The notes beneath the pieces were generated by a model. The model had not been told where the DNA came from. It ran no database searches and worked only from the letters and a program-made list of their open reading frames with translations. A stretch of 64,000 nucleotides of DNA, taken from the NCBI GenBank assembly GCA_028279475.1, contig JANQNR010000003.1, positions 124,001 to 188,000 on the forward strand, given 5' to 3'. Position 1 is the stretch's first letter. Each line of letters opens with the position of its first letter. Shown in pieces: positions 1 to 9,176 of the stretch. The stretch comes from Rickettsiales bacterium (GTDB lineage: Bacteria; Pseudomonadota; Alphaproteobacteria; Rickettsiales; UBA998). A program made the position numbers and the translations under genes.

Positions 1-2
1 CC

Positions 3-1235
3 TGTCTGGCCGCCCTCGCCTCCAGCTATTTTTATCATGAATACCTGGCGGATGTGGATGAACAGGAGCAATCCATCATTGATTCGCTGCAACAGCAAGA
101 TGATGATACGACGCCCGACATGCATTACCTTGCGCAACACCTGTTGTTGGGATGCTATCTTCCACTTTCACAACTAGGAGACACTGAAACGCTGGCGTCC
201 CGACTGGAATCTGCGTTGGCAGCGTTGGAACTTCCCGATGAACACAAGACCATGGTGGCCGATGTTATCACGGCGCAGTTAAGCGACTATCTGGAAGAAC
301 AGACACTCAAAGCCAGCATCCCTTCGCTATCAGGCGCGCTCAAGGACAGCATCTCACAACAGGTGCAGGCGCAATATGAACGCTACCCGTACCCACGTTG
401 GCGGCATTTGCCCGACCTGACACCCTGCACATTGCAGGCACATCTCACGCGGCTGTTCCCCTATGCAGCGCAGGAACCGGCAATACAGGCAGTCAGCCAG
501 CCAGTGACCACACTCGTGGCGGGATGCGGCACCGGGCAACACCCGCTACTGCGCTACCGCACCTATCAGATGCAGCGCATTCTGGCCGTGGATCTGAGCT
601 TTACCAGCCTGGCCTATGCCAAGCGTATGGCGCAGCAATTCGGGATTGATGCGATTGAATTCCTGCAAGGCGATATTCTGGAGCTAGACCAACTGGACGA
701 GCAGTTCGATGTGGTGGAAAGCTGTGGTGTCCTGCACCATATGCACGACCCGATGGCCGGGTGGCAACGCATCTGCGAACGCCTCAAGCCGGGCGGATTG
801 ATGAACATTGCGCTTTACAGCCAAACCGCGCGCAAGACCGTCTCCGACGCCAGAGCCGTGATCGCCAAAGAGGGATATACCGACGATGTAGCGAGCATGC
901 GCGCTCTGCGCCGCGACATTATCAACGGGGGCGAGGATCATCCGCTCGCGTCGTTGCAACGCTGGCGAGACTTTTTCACCACCTCGCAGCTGTGTGATCT
1001 GGTTTTTCACGTACAGGAGCACCAGTTCACCATCCCCATGATTCAAGAAGCGCTGGACACGCTGGGGCTGGCCTTCATTGGCTTTCAGTTCCCCGACCAC
1101 CATCACAAAATCTCGGCGTTTTGCCATCGCTTCGGCGCGGACGCACTGCGCGACCTCTCCGCCTGGGATACCTACGAGCAGGAGCACCCCCATACGTTCC
1201 GGGCAATGTACCAGTTTTGGTGCTATAAACATTAG
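3..1235 (+). CDS. SAM-dependent methyltransferase with N-terminal helical region, 5' end outside window
   Basis: The frame is open to the left edge, so the real start lies upstream; a GTG at 54 is only an internal candidate. The C-terminal half is a class I methyltransferase: a glycine-rich SAM loop (LVAGCGTGQH), an acidic strand end (ILAVDLS) and a post-I motif with FDVVESCGVLHH. The segment before it carries QYERYPYPRW, a signature often seen in methyltransferases fused to tetratricopeptide repeats, and the visible N-terminal part is helical as such repeats would be. The substrate cannot be read from sequence. The gene is the last on its strand before a toxin-antitoxin pair in the opposite direction. 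Confidence 0.8.
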   Translation, partial: CLAALASSYFYHEYLADVDEQEQSIIDSLQQQDDDTTPDMHYLAQHLLLGCYLPLSQLGDTETLASRLESALAALELPDEHKTMVADVITAQLSDYLEEQTLKASIPSLSGALKDSISQQVQAQYERYPYPRWRHLPDLTPCTLQAHLTRLFPYAAQEPAIQAVSQPVTTLVAGCGTGQHPLLRYRTYQMQRILAVDLSFTSLAYAKRMAQQFGIDAIEFLQGDILELDQLDEQFDVVESCGVLHHMHDPMAGWQRICERLKPGGLMNIALYSQTARKTVSDARAVIAKEGYTDDVASMRALRRDIINGGEDHPLASLQRWRDFFTTSQLCDLVFHVQEHQFTIPMIQEALDTLGLAFIGFQFPDHHHKISAFCHRFGADALRDLSAWDTYEQEHPHTFRAMYQFWCYKH

Positions 1236-1249
1236 CTGTTATCAGTTAC

Positions 1250-1555
1250 TTACCGTAATCGTCCTTTGATGCGATTCAACACATCCATACGCTCATGATA
1301 AATTGCTATAATGGCCATTGGACAGCCACGTTTTTCTAACCCAAATAGGTAATGGTGTTGACAATGCATCACCATTAACCGTAGGTGAATGCCGTCCAAA
1401 ACTTTGTAACTCCCAAACTTTTTTGCAAGATTTTCTGCGCAGTTTTCCAACTTTGCCACATAACGCACGGCTTGTTTTCGACCATGTCTGATTCGAGTAT
1501 ATTCAACAATCGCTTCAAGGTCTGCCCGTGCAAAGCGAGTGAACTCGTATGGCAT
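1250..1555 (-). CDS. RelE/ParE-family toxin
   Basis: A 101-residue protein with the ParE-like pattern: an N-terminal YEFTRFARADLEAIVEYT helix, a basic middle, and a C-terminal strand region (HHYLFGLEKRGCPMAIIAIYHERMD). Members of this family either poison gyrase (ParE) or cleave mRNA (RelE); which applies here is not visible. Its ATG lies directly after the stop of the upstream antitoxin gene with no gap, the usual arrangement for co-expression of a type II pair. Confidence 0.8.
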   Translation of the reverse strand: MPYEFTRFARADLEAIVEYTRIRHGRKQAVRYVAKLENCAENLAKKFGSYKVLDGIHLRLMVMHCQHHYLFGLEKRGCPMAIIAIYHERMDVLNRIKGRLR

Positions 1556-1813
1556 TTATGATGCGTCCATTTGGCGAAGCTTCTCGTCTGCTATATCTGA
1601 AAATTTTTTCTGTATCATGTGGCCGGTTTCTGCTTCCCTGATACGCTCGCCCAGCAATGTTTTTAATTCCTCCATGGCCTGCGCCTCCTCATCCATGTCG
1701 TTAGAAAACAGCCGCTCCATCACAAATTCTTTAATGGTTTTGCCTTGGATGGCTGCCATGGCCGTCACCTGCTGATGCTGTTCCACTGTAACATCAATCG
1801 TAATCCTGCTCAT
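1556..1813 (-). CDS. Ribbon-helix-helix antitoxin of the ParE-like toxin
   Basis: The N-terminus (MSRITIDVTVEQHQQVTAMA) has the strand-helix-helix pattern of ParD-like DNA-binding antitoxins, followed by an acidic C-terminal tail likely to wrap the toxin. I chose the ATG at 1813 because AAGGAGAATAAA precedes it; the frame is open 22 codons further upstream with a hydrophobic, non-family sequence. Antitoxin precedes toxin, as in parDE. Such antitoxins usually repress their own promoter, which would lie between 1813 and ntrY. Confidence 0.78.
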   Translation of the reverse strand: MSRITIDVTVEQHQQVTAMAAIQGKTIKEFVMERLFSNDMDEEAQAMEELKTLLGERIREAETGHMIQKKFSDIADEKLRQMDAS

Positions 1814-1899
1814 TTTATTCTCCTTATCAGACATAGAGTAGCAGAAAATGTAAAAACTTACAAATGATAAGAAAATCATTGCGTCACTTCCTCTGCCAA

Positions 1900-3996
1900 C
1901 TACCCACTCGGAAAGGTCAGTGTCACCACCGCTCCGCCTTCCACGCGGTTGGCGACCGTAATGGTTCCCTTGTGATCCTCGATGATCTTTTTGACGATGG
2001 CCAGCCCCAGCCCGGTGCCCTTGGCGCGTGTCGTCACATATGGCTCCATGATCTTGTGGATCAGCTCTTCCGGAAACCCGACACCGTTATCGGCAATAGC
2101 CACCACGATCTGATTGCCGGAAACATCACACGTCACCGCAATGGCACCTGGCTCTTCCGGTTGCTCGCGCCGTCCAATGCTTTCTGCTGCATTCTTTAAA
2201 ATATTGGTGAGCACCTGACTGATCTGCGACTCGTCACATTCCAGCATCAGCTTGCGATCCTCCACCTCCAGGGTAAATTCGATGTCCGGCTTACTGGTCT
2301 CCGCTGAAAAGATCGCCGCTTCCAGCAATGGCACCAACGGCAATTGCGCCAGTTTCGGTGCCGGCATCCGGGCAAAGGAGGAAAATTCTTCGACAATGGT
2401 GCCAATATCGCGCAAATGCCGGGTAATCGTTTCCAGATATTTCTCGAATGACTCGCGCGCTTTCGGGTCATCCGGTGCAAATTTCTTCTTCAATCGATCC
2501 ACGGACAATTTGATGGGTGTGAGCGGGTTCTTAATCTCATGCGCCACCCGCCGCGCCACATCCGACCAGGCGGCACTGCGCTGCGCGGAGATCAGCGGTG
2601 TGATGTCATCGAGCGTCACAATAAATCCTTCAACATAATTCTGACTGATCTCGGCGGAGACCCGTACATGCAGCACCGTACTCTGGCCATGACGCATTAG
2701 CGTAATCTGGTCTTCGTGAATATCGCCGGGATGCAGCAACACCCGCGTCAGCAAGGGGCTAAATTCCGGCAACAGAGAGCGCAGCGAACGCCCGGTCATT
2801 TCTTTCTCGCTGGAAAACCCTAACAACTCCAGTGCGGAAGAATTCGACAGGCTCACCACCAGATTGGTATCCAGCGCAATCACGCCTGCCGACACCCCAC
2901 TGAGCACCGACTCACTAAAGCGGCGGCGTTGGTCAAGCATCCGCGTCACCTGCGTTAATTCGAGCCGTCCGGTATACAGCTGCTCGGTCATTCGGTTAAA
3001 ATGCCGGATCAGCATATCCATCTCGTCATTATCGGTATCTTCCTCAATCCGGATGGAATAATCCCCGGCGCGCACCCGCTCCGTCGCCTGTGCCACGGTA
3101 ATCAGTGGCCGGGTAATCCGGGAGGCAAAATTAATCCCGTACCAGATTACACTCAGTAGTAAACCCAATGTCACCAGAATAAACACCGTGACAAATAGCA
3201 TCTGCAACTGATCAGCGGTGTTGAGCATTCGCTGGTAGCGCGCTGCCGCGCCTTTCGATTGCTCGATATGCTCGATGACCTTGCCATCCACCAGTCGGCT
3301 AATCACCAGATAGGTGTCCGTGAACGGATCAATGACCACCACCGCAAAAATACGATCCTCCTTCTCCATAATCGCCACTTCCCCATTACGGGCAATCTGT
3401 AGGATACGCTCCGGCAGACTCTCAAAACTCAGTGAAAAACTGAGCAGCGATCGAGCGATCACCTGATCCTGTTGCAGGACGATTGCTTCCGAGAGCGACC
3501 GCAGCGCCACCTGCCCGTTGAGAATTTCGTTGAAACGGGGCGGATTCACGACCACCTGTTCCAGATCATGGCGTAGATCATTGGCCATGGCCATGGCATC
3601 CGCACGTAATGTGCTTTCATGCTCCTGTACGTAAGCTTCGGCCACAGCGACCGACTCACTCAGCACCGTGCTGATGCGATCATTGAACCAGTCCTTCGCT
3701 CCGTAATAAAAGAAGGTGATGGAGAAAATAGAGATGACCAGGGTGGGAATGATGGTAATCAGCGAAAACGCCTTGACCACTTTGGTTTGCAACTGCGCCC
3801 CGGCATAGCCATGCTTCAACGCCGATTGCAACTGGGAAATGCGACGCAGGATCATCACCGCCACCGCCAGCATGAGCACCCCTAGCAACAGAATCAGTGC
3901 GATATTGGGAAGTGATACCGTTCCGACAACACCGGCCATCGCAACGGACGGCATCAGGCTGATTGGCAGCAAAATTACAGGAAAACGGCGCATCAC
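1900..3996 (-). CDS. ntrY: NtrY-type sensor histidine kinase
   Basis: The 698-residue protein has two N-terminal hydrophobic segments, a periplasmic region, another membrane segment near residue 265-285, a HAMP domain (ITRPLITVAQATERVRAGDY), a PAS domain and the kinase core. The H-box is RRVAHEIKNPLTPIKLS with the phospho-accepting His at about 486; N (LKNAAES), G1 (IADNGVGF) and G2 (GTGLGLAIV) boxes are intact. Order and length match alphaproteobacterial NtrY, which works with the regulator NtrX in nitrogen and redox control. The usual ntrX, ntrB and ntrC neighbours are not in the window, so this is either a split locus or a relocated copy. Confidence 0.9.
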   Translation of the reverse strand: MMRRFPVILLPISLMPSVAMAGVVGTVSLPNIALILLLGVLMLAVAVMILRRISQLQSALKHGYAGAQLQTKVVKAFSLITIIPTLVISIFSITFFYYGAKDWFNDRISTVLSESVAVAEAYVQEHESTLRADAMAMANDLRHDLEQVVVNPPRFNEILNGQVALRSLSEAIVLQQDQVIARSLLSFSLSFESLPERILQIARNGEVAIMEKEDRIFAVVVIDPFTDTYLVISRLVDGKVIEHIEQSKGAAARYQRMLNTADQLQMLFVTVFILVTLGLLLSVIWYGINFASRITRPLITVAQATERVRAGDYSIRIEEDTDNDEMDMLIRHFNRMTEQLYTGRLELTQVTRMLDQRRRFSESVLSGVSAGVIALDTNLVVSLSNSSALELLGFSSEKEMTGRSLRSLLPEFSPLLTRVLLHPGDIHEDQITLMRHGQSTVLHVRVSAEISQNYVEGFIVTLDDITPLISAQRSAAWSDVARRVAHEIKNPLTPIKLSVDRLKKKFAPDDPKARESFEKYLETITRHLRDIGTIVEEFSSFARMPAPKLAQLPLVPLLEAAIFSAETSKPDIEFTLEVEDRKLMLECDESQISQVLTNILKNAAESIGRREQPEEPGAIAVTCDVSGNQIVVAIADNGVGFPEELIHKIMEPYVTTRAKGTGLGLAIVKKIIEDHKGTITVANRVEGGAVVTLTFPSG

Positions 3997-4121
3997 ACCT
4001 AAACAGCTATCAGAGAAAGGGGGCGCTCCGCAAGCCGCCGCCGCCGTTGCACCGTACTTTACGGCTTAATAAGTGTAAACCGTTTCGTTAAAGCCATATT
4101 GGAAGTCCAGTGGAACCGTCA

Positions 4122-4140
4122 TTCCGGGCTTGACCCGGAA
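4122..4140. repeat. Palindromic TTCCGGG-CTTGA-CCCGGAA unit
   Basis: Perfect 7-bp inverted arms around a 5-base centre, in the gap between the divergent ntrY and the small gene at 4193. Units of this kind are common as dispersed palindromes between genes in Alphaproteobacteria. No second exact copy was seen in the window. It could fold as an RNA hairpin in the leader of the downstream gene. Confidence 0.6.
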
Positions 4141-4192
4141 CCCATTATTCACCATAAATAAATTAACCACTATCATTTCGGAGAAACCTGAA

Positions 4193-4330
4193 ATGACTGA
4201 TAAAGAAAAAATCGATGCTTTATATCAGCTAGTTGCAGAACTAACCAACAGATTAGAATCTGTTGAGCGTGATGCCAGGGAAGCCAAAAAAAGGGCTGAT
4301 GATAATTACGACCTTATCAAATACATTTAA
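4193..4330 (+). CDS. Small charged coiled-coil protein
   Basis: A 45-residue protein (starting MTDKEKIDALYQL) made of heptad-like charged helix, probably one coiled coil. GGAG at 4180-4183 sits 9 bases before this ATG, which decides the start over an in-frame ATG at 4130. A strong terminator follows the stop codon immediately, so it looks like a stand-alone transcription unit. No family recognised. Confidence 0.55.
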   Translation: MTDKEKIDALYQLVAELTNRLESVERDAREAKKRADDNYDLIKYI

Positions 4331-4331
4331 G

Positions 4332-4358
4332 CCTCTCAACGCTTTTGAGGGGTTTTTT
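4332..4358 (+). terminator. Rho-independent terminator of the small coiled-coil gene
   Basis: CCTCTCAA (4332-4339), 5-base loop, TTGAGGGG (4345-4352), then six T. Eight base pairs with one G-T wobble. It begins just after the stop codon at 4330. Confidence 0.85.
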
Positions 4359-4421
4359 CTTTAAGAACAGGTTCTAAGCCATCAACCTGCCTGCTGTTTA
4401 TTCCCGATCCGGTTGCCGTTC

Positions 4422-5213
4422 TCAGGCAAGCACCAGCAACATCACACTGCCCATGACAATCCGATACCAGGCGAAAATGCCGAAGCCGTGACGGGTGAGG
4501 AAGTTGAGCAGCCATTTCACCGTGAACAATGCCGCAATAAACGCCGTGACAAACCCTACCGCAATGATCACCCCATCATCCAGTGAAAGGTGATGGAAAT
4601 TCTTATAGAGGTCATAGGCCGTCGCCGCCGCCATCGTCGGAATCGCCAGCAGGAACGAGAACTCCGCCGCCGCCTTGCGATCAATGCCCAGCAACAGCCC
4701 ACCCATCATCGTCGCCCCGGAACGCGACGTACCGGGAATCATCGCCAGCGCCTGACAAAGTCCAATAATGAGCGCCTGTTTTGGTGTCATATCATCGACC
4801 GAATGGATACGGGATAGCGGCTTGATGCGCTCAATGATGAGGATCAGCACACCACCGACAATCAGCATTACCGACACCACGACCGGTGAGAACAGCACCT
4901 CCTTGATAAACCCATGGGCAAACACACCGATCACCGCCGCCGGCAGAAAGGCGAGGATCACGAGTAGCACAAAACGCTGGGTTTCGCGGCTGTCATGCAG
5001 GTGCAGCACCACATTAGTGACACGCTGGCGGAACACGGTGCAGATCGCCAGAATCGCCCCCAGCTGGATGACGACTTCAAATACCTTTCCTTTGGGCGCA
5101 TCAAATCCCAGAATCTCAATCAGCAGAATCAGGTGTCCGGTCGAGGAAATCGGCAAAAACTCGGTAATCCCCTCAACGATCCCCAGCAGTGCGGCTTGTA
5201 GCAGTTGCTCCAT
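4422..5213 (-). CDS. uppP: Undecaprenyl-diphosphate phosphatase UppP/BacA
   Basis: Recycles the C55 lipid carrier for peptidoglycan and other surface polymers by removing one phosphate in the inner membrane. The family signature is clear: EGITEFLPISSTGHL near the N-terminus, and the second motif PGTSRSGATMMGGLLLG in the C-terminal half, among seven to eight hydrophobic helices; length about 263 is normal. The ATG at 5213 is taken as start; a TTG four codons upstream is possible. It follows petC on the same strand after about 30 bases and may be read from the bc1 transcript. Confidence 0.93.
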   Translation of the reverse strand: MEQLLQAALLGIVEGITEFLPISSTGHLILLIEILGFDAPKGKVFEVVIQLGAILAICTVFRQRVTNVVLHLHDSRETQRFVLLVILAFLPAAVIGVFAHGFIKEVLFSPVVVSVMLIVGGVLILIIERIKPLSRIHSVDDMTPKQALIIGLCQALAMIPGTSRSGATMMGGLLLGIDRKAAAEFSFLLAIPTMAAATAYDLYKNFHHLSLDDGVIIAVGFVTAFIAALFTVKWLLNFLTRHGFGIFAWYRIVMGSVMLLVLA

Positions 5214-5242
5214 ACTAGCGACCAATGACTAAAGACAAGGGA

Positions 5243-6004
5243 CTAATGTAGCTCACGCCAGATCTTGCGCTTCGCCAGATAGAACACCAACGTCATCACC
5301 AGCAGAAACGCCATCACTTTCAATCCCATGGACTTGCGGCGTTCCATCTCCGGTTCTGCCGTCCATTGCAGAAAGTAGGTCAGGTCTTTGGCCATTTGCT
5401 CCACGCTAGCTTCCGTTCCATCCATATATTCGACCTGGCCATCGACCATCGGTATCGGCATGGATAGTCTGCCGCCGGGAAAATACGGATTATAATACTG
5501 GCCTTCCAGCAACTCAACATCCGCCGGCGGCTCTTCATAACCGGTCATCAGTGAATAGAGATAATCGGCACCATTCGGACGTGCCTTGACGATTAGGCTG
5601 AGGTCGGGCGGGTAGGCACCATTGTTAAGCGAGCGTGCCTGCTGTTCATTCGCATAAGGCGCTGGGAAGCGATCGGATGGGCGTCCGGGACGTGTGAACA
5701 TTTCGCCTTCATCGTCCGGTCCGTCGGTAATGTCATAGCCAGCAGCAAGCGTCTTGACTTCGGCCTCGGAAAAGCCAACATCCTGAAGGTTTCTAAAGGC
5801 GATACGCTTGATGCCATGGCAAGCGGCGCATACTTCCTTGTAGACCTGAAACCCACGTTGGATAGCCGGACGGTTGAAATGTCCCTTGGCACCTTCAAAT
5901 CCCCACTGCATATCTTTGGGTTGCTTACCATCTCCGGCAGCGAATGCAGATGATGCAAAGAGTGACGTGGCGACTAACAGGCCAAAGATTCGAACGAATT
6001 TCAT
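5243..6004 (-). CDS. petC: Cytochrome c1 of the bc1 complex
   Basis: Membrane-anchored c-type cytochrome that takes electrons from the Rieske protein and passes them to cytochrome c. A signal peptide ends at AFA, the haem site CAACH is at residues 59-63, an MPIPM segment downstream could supply the axial Met, and one transmembrane helix lies near the C-terminus (VMAFLLVMTLVFYLA). The ATG at 6004 shares one base with the petB stop (TGATG), so the two are translationally coupled. Confidence 0.95.
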   Translation of the reverse strand: MKFVRIFGLLVATSLFASSAFAAGDGKQPKDMQWGFEGAKGHFNRPAIQRGFQVYKEVCAACHGIKRIAFRNLQDVGFSEAEVKTLAAGYDITDGPDDEGEMFTRPGRPSDRFPAPYANEQQARSLNNGAYPPDLSLIVKARPNGADYLYSLMTGYEEPPADVELLEGQYYNPYFPGGRLSMPIPMVDGQVEYMDGTEASVEQMAKDLTYFLQWTAEPEMERRKSMGLKVMAFLLVMTLVFYLAKRKIWRELH

Positions 6005-7239
6005 CACGCTGTCCCCACGGTTTTATGTTTCAACACGGCCTCCGATATACTTCGCGGCAATGGCAACGGTTTCTCAATTTTCCCCAGTACCGGCAAGATA
6101 ATCAGGAAATAGGCGAAATAATAGGCGGTGAGAATCCGAGACCAGACCACGTACACGCCTTCTGCCGGCTTGGCACCCAGATAGCCCAGCCCAATGCATG
6201 CGACAACGAACAGCCAGAAAAACGGCTTGAACAGCGGACGGAAATTACCACTGCGTACCTTGGAAGAATCCAGCCACGGCAGCACGAACAAGATCAGAAT
6301 TGCTGCGAACATGGCCAGTACACCGCCCAATTTGTCAGGAATAGCGCGTAGAATCGCGTAGAATGGCAGGAAATACCACTCCGGCACGATATGCGCTGGT
6401 GTAACCATTGGATTGGCTGGAATATAGTTATCGGCATGTCCCAAATAATTCGGATTAAAGAACACGAAATAGCCGAACACCAGGAAGAACACACCAAAGC
6501 CGAAGAAGTCCTTGGCCGTATAATAGGGGTGGAATGGAACCTTATCTTGCGGCCCGGTGGCGTCAATGCCCAGCGGGTTGTTAGAACCATGCGTATGCAA
6601 TGCTACAAGGTGCAGAGCGACCACAGCCACCAGTACGAGTGGCAACAAATAATGCAGGGCAAAGAAACGGTTGAGTGTCGGGTTATCGACCGAGAACCCG
6701 CCCCAAAGCCACGTCACAATACTCTCGCCCACCAGCGGGAAAGCAGAGAACAGGTTGGTAATCACCGTTGCTCCCCAGAAGCTCATCTGTCCCCATGGCA
6801 GCACATAACCCATAAAGGCCGACGCCATCATCAGCAGTAGGATAATAATCCCCAACCACCAGAGAATCTCGCGCGGCGCTTTGTAGGAGCCATAATATAA
6901 GCCCCTGAAAATATGGATAAACACCACCACGAAAAACATCGACGCACCGTTGGAATGCATATAACGAATCAACCACCCATAATTCACATCGCGCATGATG
7001 TGCTCTACGCTGTCAAAGGCATAATCCACATGCGGCGTATAGTGCATGGCCAGAAAAATCCCGGTCAGGATTTGTGACACCAGCATAATCCCGGCGATCG
7101 ACCCGAAATTCCAGAAATAGTTCAGATTGCGCGGCGTCGGGTAGTCCACCAGCGAGTGGCGAAACATGGTAATCACCGGAATACGGTGGTCAATCCATCC
7201 GGCGATGCCGGGCTGTTGTTCTTTGGGTGCAGTACTCAT
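6004..7239 (-). CDS. petB: Cytochrome b of the bc1 complex
   Basis: The 411-residue integral subunit carrying both b haems and the quinol sites. Visible hallmarks are the paired helix-II and helix-IV histidines (HSNGAS..., [16 protein letters not shown]), the Qi/Qo region [16 protein letters not shown], and the Qo motif PEWY in [17 protein letters not shown]. Eight hydrophobic helices fit. The start overlaps the end of the preceding gene (7236-7823) by four bases, so an unrelated protein is coupled to it. Confidence 0.97.
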   Translation of the reverse strand: MSTAPKEQQPGIAGWIDHRIPVITMFRHSLVDYPTPRNLNYFWNFGSIAGIMLVSQILTGIFLAMHYTPHVDYAFDSVEHIMRDVNYGWLIRYMHSNGASMFFVVVFIHIFRGLYYGSYKAPREILWWLGIIILLLMMASAFMGYVLPWGQMSFWGATVITNLFSAFPLVGESIVTWLWGGFSVDNPTLNRFFALHYLLPLVLVAVVALHLVALHTHGSNNPLGIDATGPQDKVPFHPYYTAKDFFGFGVFFLVFGYFVFFNPNYLGHADNYIPANPMVTPAHIVPEWYFLPFYAILRAIPDKLGGVLAMFAAILILFVLPWLDSSKVRSGNFRPLFKPFFWLFVVACIGLGYLGAKPAEGVYVVWSRILTAYYFAYFLIILPVLGKIEKPLPLPRSISEAVLKHKTVGTA

Positions 7240-7823
7240 AGTCCTCCTGGTCCTCCGGCACTCTGGCCATCATTTTGCCCTTGTTGTCTTATCCGATCGG
7301 CAAATCCCGATTCCTGTCCCTGTGCTGCCAGCTCTCTGGTTGATTCAAAGAGGGTGCCTGCGGTTTCTGAAATACCCCTGATGTAGTAATCTCCCATCCT
7401 GCTTTCTTGTGCAACACGTTGCAACACTTCTTCTTTCACAGGAGGAAAGTTCTGGTGCAACTCTTCAATTAACGGCAAAAATTTCTGCTGTTGATCGGGC
7501 GGCAGTATATTAAAGAGTGAAGCAAACGCGGCCAGAATATTATGTGTATCATCCATACCAGCCCTTTCAGCCGCCTGAAGGAACGTGCCGTCCGGGTTTT
7601 GTTCAATTACTTCCGGTACGGTAATCATACCTGACTGCTTCATTTCTTCCGTATTCAAAAACAGGTAAGCCGTCATCGGCACTTGGGTAATTATGCCTTC
7701 ATTCGCCATATCAATGGTTTTGGAAGCATCAACAATGTCTTGCATATAAGGCTGAAAAATCCGGTCAATCACCGGATCAATATCCTCTTTCCTATGTAGA
7801 ATTTCTTTATTACCAGCGTTCAT
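7236..7823 (-). CDS. Uncharacterised soluble protein embedded in the bc1 operon
   Basis: Lies between the Rieske and cytochrome b genes, which are adjacent in ordinary petABC operons. It starts 3 bases after the petA stop and its stop overlaps the petB start by 4. The 195-residue product has no signal peptide or membrane helix; it is helical and acidic in the first 160 residues and ends in a low-complexity Q/G-rich tail ([15 protein letters not shown]). No cofactor motif was recognised. It may be a lineage-specific assembly factor or an unrelated hitchhiker. Confidence 0.8.
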   Translation of the reverse strand: MNAGNKEILHRKEDIDPVIDRIFQPYMQDIVDASKTIDMANEGIITQVPMTAYLFLNTEEMKQSGMITVPEVIEQNPDGTFLQAAERAGMDDTHNILAAFASLFNILPPDQQQKFLPLIEELHQNFPPVKEEVLQRVAQESRMGDYYIRGISETAGTLFESTRELAAQGQESGFADRIRQQGQNDGQSAGGPGGL

Positions 7824-7826
7824 TTA

Positions 7827-8369
7827 TCACCCGATCTTGATCTTGTTATCGCTGAGGAATTCATATTCCGGCACCACAAGGTTGGTCGGCGCCGGGCCTT
7901 TGCGGATGCGCCCGGACGTATCGTAATGCGAACCATGACACGGGCAGAACCAGCCATTATATTCCCCGGCATTATTGCCCAGCGGGACACAACCCAAATG
8001 CGTACACACGCCAAGCATCACGATCCATTGTTCCTTGCCTTCTTTGACCCGCGCGCTGTCTTCCTGCGGATCCGGCAGGCTGGCCATATCCACCTTTTTG
8101 GCGTCATCAATTTCCGCTTCGGTGCGATGGCGGATAAAGACCGGCTTGCCACGCCACATCACCCGAATTTCCTGCCCCGGTGCGACAGGCTCCAGGTTGA
8201 CCTCCGTGGAGGACAGTGCCAGCACGTCCGCCGCCGGGTTCAGACTATCGACAAACGGCCAGATCAGCGCCGCCGCGCCCAGCCCGCCCATCGCCTGCGC
8301 GGAGAGCACTAGGAAGTCGCGTCGCTTTTCATCCTGGGCAGTATTAGGGGATTGCTTGGTTTCAGACAT
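7827..8369 (-). CDS. petA: Rieske iron-sulfur subunit of the bc1 complex
   Basis: First gene of the bc1 operon. A KRRDFL twin-arginine motif precedes a hydrophobic anchor (residues 22-40). The [2Fe-2S] site is complete: box 1 CTHLGC (C122, H124, C127) and box 2 CPCHGSH (C142, C144, H145), with C122/H124/C142/H145 as ligands and C127/C144 as the expected disulfide. The 81-base gap to the upstream gene should hold the operon promoter; a TATAAG about 15 bases before the ATG resembles a -10 box but lacks a convincing -35. Confidence 0.96.
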   Translation of the reverse strand: MSETKQSPNTAQDEKRRDFLVLSAQAMGGLGAAALIWPFVDSLNPAADVLALSSTEVNLEPVAPGQEIRVMWRGKPVFIRHRTEAEIDDAKKVDMASLPDPQEDSARVKEGKEQWIVMLGVCTHLGCVPLGNNAGEYNGWFCPCHGSHYDTSGRIRKGPAPTNLVVPEYEFLSDNKIKIG

Positions 8370-8450
8370 ATCACTCTTTTCTTATACGAAGTATTTCCGC
8401 TCCACTAACTACAAAATGCATGGTTTTATTGCAAGAAATTCGTGACGGTT

Positions 8451-9176
8451 TTACGATTTTCGTACTATTCCGTCTTGTTTCAGTCTCTTACTTGCATCGG
8501 GAACCAGCTCCACCCCTCCCGGTTGCAGACCCTCCAAGGTAATCCCCGCGTAAGCAATGCGGATCAGGCGACTGACCGGATGGCCGAAATGCTCGAACAG
8601 GCGGCGGATCTCCCGGTTTTTTCCTTCCCGGAGCGTCACGCGCCACCAGCTATTGCTGCGCCCGGCTTTCTCATGCTCAATCTCAATCGGACGGTAGCGG
8701 ATGCCATCGATGGTGACTCCCGCGCGCATGGCCGATAGCGCTTCCTCCGACGGCGTCCCGCGCACCCGCACCCGATAGATGCGGGCATGACCGCTGTCCG
8801 GGTGCTCCAGGGAGCGTGCCAGTTCACCGCTATTGGTTAGCAGTAGCAATCCCTCGCTATTCAGATCGAGGCGTCCGACGGAAATCACTCGCCCCAGTTC
8901 CGCCGGCAGCGCATCAAACACGGTCGGACGCCCCTGCTCATCGGCATGGGTACAGACCAGCCCGGCAGGTTTATAATAGCGCCATAGCTGCACCGCCACA
9001 TGAGGAGATACGACCTCACCATCCACACTGACCGCATCATGATCGGCAATCTGCACCCCCGGCGAGTCCGCCACACTGCCATTGACCAGCACCCGACCCT
9101 CGGCAATCAGTGCCTCCGCCCCCCGTCGCGACGCCACGCCGCAGGAGGCAAGGTATTTATTGAGACGAGTGGTCAT
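8451..9176 (-). CDS. rRNA pseudouridine synthase, RluB/RsuA family
   Basis: An N-terminal S4 RNA-binding domain (RLNKYLASCGVASRRGAEALI) is followed by the RsuA-family catalytic domain with the conserved VGRLDLNSEGLLLLTN, whose Asp attacks the uridine, and the late GKNREIRRLFEHFGHPVSRL motif. Members modify uridines in 23S (RluB, RluE, RluF) or 16S rRNA (RsuA). The S4 domain and length of 241 favour RluB-like, but the exact target is not decided. Its start overlaps the preceding gene by 4 bases. Confidence 0.9.
   Translation of the reverse strand: MTTRLNKYLASCGVASRRGAEALIAEGRVLVNGSVADSPGVQIADHDAVSVDGEVVSPHVAVQLWRYYKPAGLVCTHADEQGRPTVFDALPAELGRVISVGRLDLNSEGLLLLTNSGELARSLEHPDSGHARIYRVRVRGTPSEEALSAMRAGVTIDGIRYRPIEIEHEKAGRSNSWWRVTLREGKNREIRRLFEHFGHPVSRLIRIAYAGITLEGLQPGGVELVPDASKRLKQDGIVRKS

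Noticed and set aside
8380-8400. ATACTTCGTATA-like text resembling a loxP arm upstream of petA
   Set aside because: One base short of the arm, with no second arm and no recombinase gene; chance match in a promoter region.
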